DNA from: Paenibacillus aestuarii
GTDB taxonomy: Bacteria > Bacillota > Bacilli > Paenibacillales > NBRC-103111
Assembly (NCBI RefSeq): GCF_027789125.1
Contig: NZ_JAQFVF010000061.1
Span: forward strand, 98,254 to 162,253
Reading direction: 5' to 3'
Length of the DNA: 64,000 bases
The position numbers were made by a program, and so were the translations under genes. Shown here piece by piece: positions 34,003 through 41,157 of this stretch. The number at the start of each line of letters is the position of its first letter. The first letter of the stretch is position 1. The notes beneath the pieces are model-generated. The model was not told the origin of the DNA and ran no database searches. It was given only the letters and a program-made list of their open reading frames with translations.

Positions 34003-34959
34003 ATGGGCGGAGACAAACTGGAGAAGATCGTAGATGCGGCTCGCATGTACTACCAATTGGATTATAGTCAACAAGACATAGCCAAGAAACTAGGAGTATC
34101 TCGTCCGACTGTATCCCGATTTTTGCAGCAGGCGAAAGAAGAGGGCATTGTCCAGATCAAAATCATGGATCCGACTGAAAATAAAGAGCTTTTAGCTTCA
34201 CAGTTGGAAGAGAAGTTTAAACTCAAAAAGGCGGTCGTCGCCTCGGTTCCCGAATATGAAGATCATATCGTCAAGAAATATATCGGGGAAGCGGCGGCTG
34301 AATATTTGCATGAAGTTGTCAAAGATGGCGACACGATCGCCATGACTTGGGGGACGACGCTTTACGAAGTTGCCGTCCATCTGCCGAATAAGCTTGTGAA
34401 AGATGTCACAGTCGTTCAATTGAACGGCGGCGTAAGTTATTCGGAGACGAATACGTATGCTTCGGAAATCATTCATCTATTTGGCAATGCGTATAACACG
34501 ACTCCGCATTTATTGCCGCTGCCGGCGATCGTGGATCACGCTGTCGTGAAGCAGGCGATCGAGGCGGATCGGCATATCCGCAAAATTCTCGAAATCGGTA
34601 AGCGGGCGAATATCGCAGTGTTCACCGTTGGCGTCCCGTCGGAAGACTCGGTGCTGATCAAGGCGAATTATTTCTCCGAATCCGATCTGGAGATCATCCA
34701 CGCCAAGGGGGCGGGCGACATCTGTTCCAGATTTATCGATCTGGAAGGCCAAGTGTGCAGCGAAGAGCTGAATCTTCGGACGATTGGCATCGACCTTGCC
34801 GAACTGAGAACGAAAGAGAAATCGATTCTAGTCGCAGGCGGCATGAAGAAGGTAGAAGCCATCTATGGTGTTATCAAAGGAAATTATACCAATACACTGA
34901 TTACAGATCAATTCACCGCAGAACATTTGTTGGCTTACGCCGAAGAACAAACGAAATAA
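34003..34959 (+). CDS. deoR: Deoxyribonucleoside regulator DeoR (SorC family)
   Basis: A 318-residue repressor of the Bacillus DeoR type, which belongs to the SorC family, not the DeoR family of enterics. The N-terminal helix-turn-helix (about 8-50, YSQQDIAKKLGVSRPTVSRF) is followed by a sugar-binding domain (about 58-315) with TWGTTLYEVA and FTVGVP. Deoxyribose-5-phosphate is the inducer of the Bacillus protein. It lies 30 bases before deoC, whose product degrades that inducer, which makes a feedback circuit. Ribosome site GGTGGAG. Confidence 0.92.
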   Translation: MGGDKLEKIVDAARMYYQLDYSQQDIAKKLGVSRPTVSRFLQQAKEEGIVQIKIMDPTENKELLASQLEEKFKLKKAVVASVPEYEDHIVKKYIGEAAAEYLHEVVKDGDTIAMTWGTTLYEVAVHLPNKLVKDVTVVQLNGGVSYSETNTYASEIIHLFGNAYNTTPHLLPLPAIVDHAVVKQAIEADRHIRKILEIGKRANIAVFTVGVPSEDSVLIKANYFSESDLEIIHAKGAGDICSRFIDLEGQVCSEELNLRTIGIDLAELRTKEKSILVAGGMKKVEAIYGVIKGNYTNTLITDQFTAEHLLAYAEEQTK

Positions 34960-34989
34960 ATAATTGGAAGAACAGAAGGAGTATACCCG

Positions 34990-35661
34990 ATGGAAAACAA
35001 AGATATTGCTCAAATAATCGACCACACGCTTTTAAAACCGGATGCAACGAAGGATGAAATCGTAAAAATTTGCAGCGAAGCCAAACAATACAGTTTCGCT
35101 ACCGTGTGCGTGAATCCGACATGGGTTGCGCTTGCTGCGAAAGAGCTTGAAGGCTCGAGCGTTGGCATCACGACGGTCATCGGCTTTCCTCTAGGCGCAG
35201 CAACGACATTTGCCAAGATGGCTGAAACGCGCGACGCGATCGCGAACGGAGCGACGGAAGTCGATATGGTATTGAATATCGGCGCACTGAAATCCGGTGA
35301 TCTGGATACGGTGAAAAAAGACATCGAAGGCGTCGTTCAAGCGGCTAACGGCCAAGCGGTTGTGAAAGTGATTTTGGAAACAGGCTTGTTGACCAATGAG
35401 GAAAAAGTGACGTCCAGCGCGATCTGCAAAGAGGCTGGCGCGGACTTCGTGAAAACTTCCACAGGCTTTGGCCATGGCGGCGCAACGGTGGAAGACATTG
35501 CTTTGATGAGAAAAACGGTCGGCCCGGATATGGGCGTTAAAGCTTCCGGCGGCGTGCGCGACCTCGAAACGGCTCGCAAGATCGTGGCAGCGGGCGCAAC
35601 GCGCATCGGCGCAAGCTCCAGCATTGCCATCGTGACTGGCGGTAAGGGCGAAGGCTACTAA
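34990..35661 (+). CDS. deoC: Deoxyribose-phosphate aldolase
   Basis: A 223-residue TIM-barrel class I aldolase that splits 2-deoxyribose 5-phosphate into glyceraldehyde 3-phosphate and acetaldehyde during DNA-nucleoside catabolism. The Schiff-base Lys is in FVKTSTGFG (about 155), a second Lys in GVKASGG (about 184), and the conserved N-terminal IDHTLLKPDAT and ATEVDMVLNIGALKSG are present. AAGGAG precedes the ATG. The nucleoside transporter and pyrimidine-nucleoside phosphorylase that follow in Bacillus are absent here. Confidence 0.97.
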   Translation: MENKDIAQIIDHTLLKPDATKDEIVKICSEAKQYSFATVCVNPTWVALAAKELEGSSVGITTVIGFPLGAATTFAKMAETRDAIANGATEVDMVLNIGALKSGDLDTVKKDIEGVVQAANGQAVVKVILETGLLTNEEKVTSSAICKEAGADFVKTSTGFGHGGATVEDIALMRKTVGPDMGVKASGGVRDLETARKIVAAGATRIGASSSIAIVTGGKGEGY

Positions 35662-35668
35662 AAAAGAT

Positions 35669-35714
35669 AAAGGAACAGACGAATCCTGGGGATTCGGTTC
35701 TGTTCCTTTTTTTT
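35669..35714. terminator. Bidirectional terminator after deoC
   Basis: An 18-base left arm (35669-35686) pairs with 35691-35709 with a small mismatch, 4-base loop, then a long T-run. It also ends the convergent regulator gene. Confidence 0.88.
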
Positions 35715-36666
35715 ATGTTTCAAACAGCACGCGTCCTGTTTGCGCCAAGTCATAGCCGTGAATGAACCGCAGCTCATGCTGGAAAGTTTCCGACAGCAGA
35801 ATCGCCTTCACCTGCCCGATCCATTCCAGGTTCTCGGGCTTCTTGAGCATGACCAGGTCGTAGCGCTCCTGGATCATCGGTATAAAATCGACGCCGCCAA
35901 CCAGATTGGCGGCTTTCTCAATGCCGACGCCGACATCGGCTTCACCGGAAGCCACTTTGCCAGCGACGCTCATGTGATTCGTCTCCTCGTCCTGATAGCC
36001 GAGCAGCGCCGCCGGCGCCATGCCGTGCAGCCGCAGCTGCTCGTCCAGAAGCACGCGCGCGCCGGAGCCCTTCTCGCGATTGGCAAGGCGCAGCCCGGGC
36101 TGCGCCAGGTCGGCCCAGCCGCTGAGCTGCTTCGGGTTGCCGCGCTGCACGTACAACCCGGCGGCTCTGGCGATCAGGTTCACGACAACGTAGGAGGACC
36201 CGATCAGCAGCTTGCGGATGTAGGGGAGGTTATACTCCCCGGTGTCACCATCCAGCAAGTGGGTGCTGACGATATCCGATTCGCCGCGGTACATCGAGAT
36301 GAGGCTGTCCAGACTCCCGGAGTACGAGCGCAGCGGCCGGTGGCTTGGCACTTTTTTCTCCATATGCTTGGCCAGAATGTCCAAGCTCACGTCCTGGCCG
36401 GTGATGACCAGCGGCCGGCTGCCGCCGCCAGCAGCGAAAGCTTCGCCGCGGACAGGTATCTCTATGGCTTCTTTGGGCGCTGCGAAGGCATGCCCGCTTT
36501 TGGCGCGCGCCTTGTAAGCTTCAAGATCGACCGCGTCTACACGCATTTGCTTGCCTACGCGATAAGCGGGGAGATCCCCTTTTTTAATCAAATCATATAC
36601 GGTTAATTTGGATATTTTTAACAATTTGGAAATTTCTTCAGTGGTGTAGGAAATATCGGCGGTCAT
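35713..36666 (-). CDS. One-component regulator: excisionase-type HTH plus molybdate-binding-like domain
   Basis: A 317-residue protein. An excisionase/MerR-like helix-turn-helix (about 4-52, TTEEISKLLKISKLTVYDLI) is followed by a periplasmic-binding-protein-like domain (about 90-310, PBP_like family) with VASGEADVGVGIEKAA. This architecture occurs beside molybdate or tungstate transporters and is thought to sense the oxyanion directly. It is divergent from modAB. GGAGGT precedes the ATG at 36666; the six extra upstream codons of the longest frame contain that site. Confidence 0.85.
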   Translation of the reverse strand: MTADISYTTEEISKLLKISKLTVYDLIKKGDLPAYRVGKQMRVDAVDLEAYKARAKSGHAFAAPKEAIEIPVRGEAFAAGGGSRPLVITGQDVSLDILAKHMEKKVPSHRPLRSYSGSLDSLISMYRGESDIVSTHLLDGDTGEYNLPYIRKLLIGSSYVVVNLIARAAGLYVQRGNPKQLSGWADLAQPGLRLANREKGSGARVLLDEQLRLHGMAPAALLGYQDEETNHMSVAGKVASGEADVGVGIEKAANLVGGVDFIPMIQERYDLVMLKKPENLEWIGQVKAILLSETFQHELRFIHGYDLAQTGRVLFET

Positions 36667-36741
36667 CGTTACCTCCAAAAACAATTCGGTATTTCTAGTT
36701 TACTAGATTCAACGGTTTCAGTATAATCATTTATAATTACA

Positions 36742-36765
36742 TATATTTAATTATATCTAAATATA
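36742..36765. promoter_or_regulatory. Inverted repeat in the regulator/modA control region
   Basis: TATATTTA and TAAATATA, exact complements with 8 bases between, lie 33 bases before modA. Candidate binding site of the divergent one-component regulator; AT-rich sequence makes chance repeats more likely. Confidence 0.45.
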
Positions 36766-36798
36766 ACTAAACAAAACAAAGCGGTGGAGGAAACGATC

Positions 36799-37677
36799 AT
36801 GTTCAAAATGGGGAAAAGCAGTATGGTAATACTTGGTTTATCATTAGCGCTTTTGAGCGGCTGCGCGCAGCAAGCAGAGCAACCTGCAGTTACAACAACC
36901 GCACAAACACAAACAGCTACGCAAGCACCCGCTCAGACGCCTGTGCAAACAGCCGCAGCCTCACAGACGCCTGCTCAGCAAGTGGAGCTTACAATCTCGG
37001 CGGCAGCAAGCTTAACCGACGCACTGAAAGAAATCCAGACAGCATACGAAAGCAAACATAAGAACATCAAGCTCAACTTCAACTTTGGCGCCTCAGGCGC
37101 ACTGCAACAGCAAATCGAACAAGGAGCGCCGAGCGATTTATTCCTTTCGGCTGCCACTAAAAATATGAAGGCGCTCGTCGATCAGCAGTTGATCGATGCT
37201 TCCCAGCAAGCGAACCTACTCGTCAACGAGCTGGTCGTCGTTGTGCCGGCTGACGGGAAAGCGGCGTTTGCCAAGATCGAAGATCTGACCAGCAGCGACG
37301 TCAAGCATTTGGCTATCGGCGAACCGCAAACCGTGCCAGCTGGCAGCTATGCCAAGGACGCGCTTACTTATGCGAAGCAGTGGGATGCGTTCCAGCCGAA
37401 GCTTGTGCAAGGCAAAGATGTGCGCCAAGTGCTGACTTACGTCGAAACCGGGAATGCAGAAGCGGGCTTTGTTTATAAGACAGATGCGTTAACATCGAAA
37501 AAAGTCAAAGTCGCCTTTGCCGTTGATCCCAAATCGTACACACCGATTGCCTATCCGGCAGGCATTGTAAAAGCAACGAAGCACAGCCAAGAAGCCGGAG
37601 ATTTCTATGCGTACTTGAAAACCAAAGAGGCGCAGGATGTTTTCGTTAAATATGGTTTCACAATCCCTGCCAAATAA
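36799..37677 (+). CDS. modA: Molybdate ABC transporter substrate-binding lipoprotein
   Basis: A 292-residue lipoprotein. Signal peptide with lipobox LLSGC (Cys about 26), a Gln/Thr/Ala/Pro-rich tether of about 35 residues, then a type II binding protein starting ISAAASLTDALKEIQ, with NFGASGALQQQIEQGAPSDL and AGSYAKDAL, which line the oxyanion site in ModA. It captures molybdate (or tungstate) outside the membrane. GGTGGAGG lies 8 bases before the ATG at 36799. The stop codon shares its last A with the start of modB. Confidence 0.94.
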   Translation: MFKMGKSSMVILGLSLALLSGCAQQAEQPAVTTTAQTQTATQAPAQTPVQTAAASQTPAQQVELTISAAASLTDALKEIQTAYESKHKNIKLNFNFGASGALQQQIEQGAPSDLFLSAATKNMKALVDQQLIDASQQANLLVNELVVVVPADGKAAFAKIEDLTSSDVKHLAIGEPQTVPAGSYAKDALTYAKQWDAFQPKLVQGKDVRQVLTYVETGNAEAGFVYKTDALTSKKVKVAFAVDPKSYTPIAYPAGIVKATKHSQEAGDFYAYLKTKEAQDVFVKYGFTIPAK

Positions 37678-38348
37678 TGCTGTCAATCAACTGGTCAGAT
37701 TTCCTGTCTCCCATCCTGTTGTCACTGAAAGTTGCGGTCGTCTCCAGCGTGCTGGTCCTCATCCTGGGCGCTTTAGCCGCCTGGTGGCTCTCCAAATACA
37801 GCTTTAAGGGGAAAATCGTACTGGAAACGCTGCTGCTGCTGCCGCTTGTGCTCCCGCCGACCGTGGTGGGCTTCATCCTGCTCGTCACCTTGGGGAAAAG
37901 AAGCTGGGTAGGCATCATCATGGAAAAATGGTTCAACCAGCCCATCATCTTTACTTGGGGAGCGGCTGTCATTGCCTCGATCGTCGTCGCGTTCCCGCTT
38001 GTTTATCAAACGATGAAAACGGGCTTTGCCTCCGTCAGCCGCGACCTCGAGGACTCGGCCCGGTCACTCGGCGCCGGCGAGTGGCAGGTGCTGCGTCTCA
38101 TCACCCTGCCCTTGGCTTGGCGCTCGGTGATCACCGCCTATGTCCTCGGCTTTGCCCGAGGGCTTGGCGAGTTCGGGGCCACGCTGATGATTGCGGGGAA
38201 CATCCCGCATAAGACACAGACGCTGCCCACAGCGATCTATATCGCGGTTGAATCCGGCAACCAGCCCTTGGCATGGTGTTGGGCCGGCGCGATCATTCTG
38301 ATTTCATTTGCGATGCTCCTGATCGCAAGTCCCAAAAAACAAGGCTGA
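37677..38348 (+). CDS. modB: Molybdate ABC transporter permease
   Basis: A 223-residue permease with five to six helices. The cytoplasmic EAA loop EDSARSLGAGEWQVLRLITL (about 123-142) docks the ATPase, and ARGLGEFGATLMIAGN is the ModB signature. The start overlaps the modA stop (TAATG), which indicates translational coupling. No modC ATPase follows: the next gene is a convergent corA. The ATPase must be coded elsewhere or shared. Confidence 0.94.
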   Translation: MLSINWSDFLSPILLSLKVAVVSSVLVLILGALAAWWLSKYSFKGKIVLETLLLLPLVLPPTVVGFILLVTLGKRSWVGIIMEKWFNQPIIFTWGAAVIASIVVAFPLVYQTMKTGFASVSRDLEDSARSLGAGEWQVLRLITLPLAWRSVITAYVLGFARGLGEFGATLMIAGNIPHKTQTLPTAIYIAVESGNQPLAWCWAGAIILISFAMLLIASPKKQG

Positions 38349-38381
38349 TTTGACTTTACTAGTCAAACCAGCCTTTTTTGC
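38334..38381. terminator. Bidirectional terminator between modB and corA
   Basis: Fifteen-base arms (38341-38355 and 38361-38375) with one mismatch, A-run before and T-run after. Confidence 0.88.
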
Positions 38382-39309
38382 GGAACCACATGTACATGCC
38401 GAGGCCAATCCCCAACATGATCGCCAGCACGACAAAATAACTCCAATGCCAGGTGAGTTCCGGCATATAATTGAAGTTCATCCCGTAAATCCCAGCGATG
38501 AAAGTCAACGGCATGAAAATCGTTGTAATGACCGTCAAAGTTTTCATAATGGCATTCATGCGGTTCGAATTCATCGAAATATGATTGTCCCGCATATCTG
38601 CGGTCATATCGCGATTCGACTCAATCATTTCCGATAACTTCAGCAAATGGTCGTAAACATCCGTAAAAAACAGATGATGCTCCTTTAACTCCTGAACGCG
38701 TTCCGAATTCACGACCCGATAAAGCAAGTCGCGCATCGGCACAATCGTCCGGCGCAGCCTCAACAGCTTGGCGCGAATATCAAAAATTTGATCCATTAAC
38801 TCCTGAATCGATTCATTTTTCACATTGTCCTCAATTTCATCCAATTGGTCCTCGATCTGAAAAACACTTGGGAAATACTGGTCAACCAAATTGTCCATCA
38901 CCAAATAAGCCGCATAGAAGTGGCCTTTGACGCGGATCTTCTCTTCCTGACGAACATGGCACCAGGCATCTTCAATCTCCTGAGAATCCTTTAAATGAAA
39001 GGTAACGATAAAATTTTTCCCCAAAAACATATCCACTTCTTCAGCTTCTAATGTCTTGGCATTGATCGCATGCAGAACAAAAAAAGTAACATCCTCATAA
39101 TGATCCATTTTGGGCCGTTGCAACAAATAATAGCAATCTTCAATTGCCAGCGGATGAAAATGAAAGTGGTCCCGCAAAAGCCTGGCTTCCTCTTCACTCG
39201 GATTATTAAAATCGACCCAGTACCATAGAATGCTGTTCTGTGAGAGCTTCTCCAGCGGAAGATCGGTCAGCACCTCATAGTCAGTCGTTACAGCTAACAA
39301 ACGTATCAT
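38359..39309 (-). CDS. corA: CorA-family magnesium/cobalt channel
   Basis: A 316-residue CorA pentameric Mg2+ channel subunit. A large cytoplasmic alpha/beta domain and long stalk helix (about 140-250) lead to two C-terminal membrane helices. The first ends in the invariant YGMNF motif (about 282) followed by the periplasmic loop NYMPEL. Ends with a basic tail WFRKKGWFD. GAGGTGG precedes the ATG. It shares its terminator with modB on the other strand. I find no M-box riboswitch in its 5' region. Confidence 0.94.
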   Translation of the reverse strand: MIRLLAVTTDYEVLTDLPLEKLSQNSILWYWVDFNNPSEEEARLLRDHFHFHPLAIEDCYYLLQRPKMDHYEDVTFFVLHAINAKTLEAEEVDMFLGKNFIVTFHLKDSQEIEDAWCHVRQEEKIRVKGHFYAAYLVMDNLVDQYFPSVFQIEDQLDEIEDNVKNESIQELMDQIFDIRAKLLRLRRTIVPMRDLLYRVVNSERVQELKEHHLFFTDVYDHLLKLSEMIESNRDMTADMRDNHISMNSNRMNAIMKTLTVITTIFMPLTFIAGIYGMNFNYMPELTWHWSYFVVLAIMLGIGLGMYMWFRKKGWFD

Positions 39310-39461
39310 GCAAAAGCCACCTCAATCATCACTTCATATGGCTATTGTACCATGCTGTTAAGCACGGATAAAAATGTACGGAAACCATTCCCCCTGGAAC
39401 TAGAAGTGTATATGGAACTTTGTGTATAAAAAAATGGTTGGGTATGTCCTAGCAGCGAACA

Positions 39462-39497
39462 AAAAAAGTGCTTGTGTAATCACACAAGCACTTTTTT
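39462..39497 (-). terminator. Terminator of the erythromycin-esterase-like gene
   Basis: GTGCTTGTG/CACAAGCAC stem with flanking A and T runs. It overlaps the last codons of the gene and can also work on the plus strand. Confidence 0.8.
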
Positions 39498-40751
39498 AAT
39501 GGCTATCGGACGAAGCGCAGTGCTCTCGTCTATATGCACAAAAGCGTCGTACCGCCGCGCCATCACCGTGGGAACAAGGTTCCCGCGTTCATACTGCGGG
39601 CGGTACACGACCCCGATGGCACGGTGCCGCTGAACCTCGTGCCCGAGCAAGGGATCCTCCTGATTCAGCAGGAGGATCTGATCCTGCGCGCCGGCCCGAT
39701 GCAGAAGCTCTTCCCAGCTGCCCTTCCGGGCAGCTGGCACCTGCATCGCTTCCATCGGCGCGCCCCAGGACTTCGCGGCGATCACGGTGCCGCGATAAGT
39801 GCCGAAGCCGATGGCGAATACATCGGCTTCCCCGTGCGCTTCGCGCACGAGCTGGCCGACGTTCACCATGCCGTCGTCGGCCATATCGGTAGCACGCGCA
39901 TCGCCGATGTGCGTGTTGTGCGCCCAGACGATCACTTTGGCGTCTGGGCCATGGAATTCACCGAGGCGGCGCAGCACCTCGGTCATGTGGCGGTCGCGGA
40001 TGTTCCACGACTCCACGTCATCGCGCACCATGATGCGGTAGTAATGCTCCGCATTGACCGCAACCAGCGCGTTCAGCTCCGCGCTGAGCGAGGCTTCGCG
40101 GTCATGCTCGTACCGCATACGTTTCTCATGAAGCGCTGCCAGCAGCTTCAGGACATCATCTTCGCAGCTTTCTCCGTAGAAAGCTGCCGACACACCGTAA
40201 TGCTGGCCTTCCTTGTCGTATGGCTCGAAGCATTCAAAAGCTTCGCGCACCAAAGCAAGCTGTTCGGGCGTGCCATGCTCCTGCAGGTAGCGCTCAATTT
40301 CCTGCAGAGATTCCCACAGGCTGTACACATCCAGGCCATAAAAGCCTACGCGCCGTTCCGGCGGCAAAGCAGCATTATGCGTTCGCAGCCATTGGATCAA
40401 GGCCAGCACTTCTTCATTGGCCCACATCCAAGTCGGCCAACGGTCGAAGCCTTCGAGCACCTCGCGTGCATCAGATTTAGCATCCGCATATTGTTTGACA
40501 TAGCGGTTAATCTCATAGCAGGAAGGCCAATCGCCTTCAACCGCAATAAATGAAAAACCTTTTTGCTCAATAAGCTTCCGGCTCAGCTCCATGCGCAGCT
40601 TGTAGAACTCCGATGTGCCATGCGTGGCTTCGCCCAGCAGCACCACTTTTTTATCTCCGATGGCCTCAAGCAGTACATCCAAATCGTCAGAGGTACGCAG
40701 CGGGATAGCTTGCTTGGCCAGTTGATCGACGATAACATCCTGAACGCTCAC
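39480..40751 (-). CDS. Erythromycin esterase-like hydrolase
   Basis: A 423-residue EreA/EreB-superfamily protein. Conserved blocks are LLGEATHGTSEFYKLR (about 37-52), VEGDWPSCYEINRYV, GFYGLDVYSLWESL and VWAHNTHIGD (about 275), which supply the Glu and His residues of the metal-independent active site. Some members open macrolide lactones, but many chromosomal relatives have no known substrate, so resistance cannot be claimed. A GTG start with AGGAG about 10 bases upstream. Stands alone, facing the second small-RNA copy. Confidence 0.85.
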   Translation of the reverse strand: MSVQDVIVDQLAKQAIPLRTSDDLDVLLEAIGDKKVVLLGEATHGTSEFYKLRMELSRKLIEQKGFSFIAVEGDWPSCYEINRYVKQYADAKSDAREVLEGFDRWPTWMWANEEVLALIQWLRTHNAALPPERRVGFYGLDVYSLWESLQEIERYLQEHGTPEQLALVREAFECFEPYDKEGQHYGVSAAFYGESCEDDVLKLLAALHEKRMRYEHDREASLSAELNALVAVNAEHYYRIMVRDDVESWNIRDRHMTEVLRRLGEFHGPDAKVIVWAHNTHIGDARATDMADDGMVNVGQLVREAHGEADVFAIGFGTYRGTVIAAKSWGAPMEAMQVPAARKGSWEELLHRAGAQDQILLLNQEDPLLGHEVQRHRAIGVVYRPQYERGNLVPTVMARRYDAFVHIDESTALRPIAIKKVLV

Positions 40752-40840
40752 GATAAGTTGGCTCCTACTATTAAATTTCCCCCGTTTTTTAGTATGTGCA
40801 ACAGATGGATAAACAAGCAGCCTGATTGAAATCGCTATTT

Positions 40841-40899
40841 TTGTAACACAATTGGAATATTCCCGTTACTTTCCGATAACAATTAGCGGGTATTATAAT
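40841..40899 (+). promoter_or_regulatory. Upstream element and promoter of small RNA copy B
   Basis: TTGTAACACAATTG starts exactly 53 bases before TATAAT (40894-40899), as in copy A. Intervening bases are only partly conserved (GAATATT, CGTTA). Confidence 0.55.
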
Positions 40900-40902
40900 T
40901 AC

Positions 40903-40964
40903 CAAGACCCCCTTTTTTTAATATATAATTTGGACTCAACCACGTCGGTTGAGTCCCTTTTTTT
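40903..40964 (+). ncRNA. Putative 62-nt C-rich small RNA, copy B
   Basis: Starts CAAGACCCCC plus U-run and AAUAUAUAA, then a perfect 10-pair terminator stem (40932-40941 with 40947-40956), 5-base loop and seven T. Compared with copy A the stem bases differ but pair, which is compensatory change, and total length is the same. A 79-codon open frame overlaps it but has no ribosome site. Confidence 0.65.
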
Positions 40965-41103
40965 ATTGTTAGAAATTGCCATGGTGCGCGATTACTTTTT
41001 TCGTAGACATGAACACGTGCGAAATGAGAAAATAGGACTACAGCTGCGAGCTAATTGTGCAGCTTCCGGGATTTATGCGATCCTTTTATAGGAGTGAAGA
41101 ACT

Positions 41104-41157
41104 ATGCGAAAACCTTGGACCATCCCACATCGGCTGCTGGATAGTGTCATTATATGA
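41104..41157 (+). CDS. 17-codon leader frame overlapping the GGDEF-EAL gene
   Basis: ATAGGAGTG lies 9 bases before an ATG that opens MRKPWTIPHRLLDSVII and stops in TGA, sharing ATGA with the start of the next gene. The downstream start at 41154 has no good ribosome site, so coupling through this leader is likely. Alternatively the peptide is the true basic N-terminus of the next protein, displaced by a frameshift. Confidence 0.5.
   Translation: MRKPWTIPHRLLDSVII

Noticed and set aside
35740..36606. A 288-codon open frame antisense to the HTH/binding-domain regulator
   Set aside because: It is a by-product of high GC in the real gene and lacks a ribosome site.
39310..39479. M-box magnesium riboswitch for corA
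   Set aside because: The 5' region of corA is short and lacks the M-box conserved blocks.
39534..40553. A 339-codon open frame antisense to the erythromycin-esterase-like gene
   Set aside because: The minus-strand gene has intact family motifs; the plus-strand frame has none.
40852..41091. 79-codon frame over small RNA copy B
   Set aside because: No ribosome site, and it runs through the conserved RNA head and terminator.
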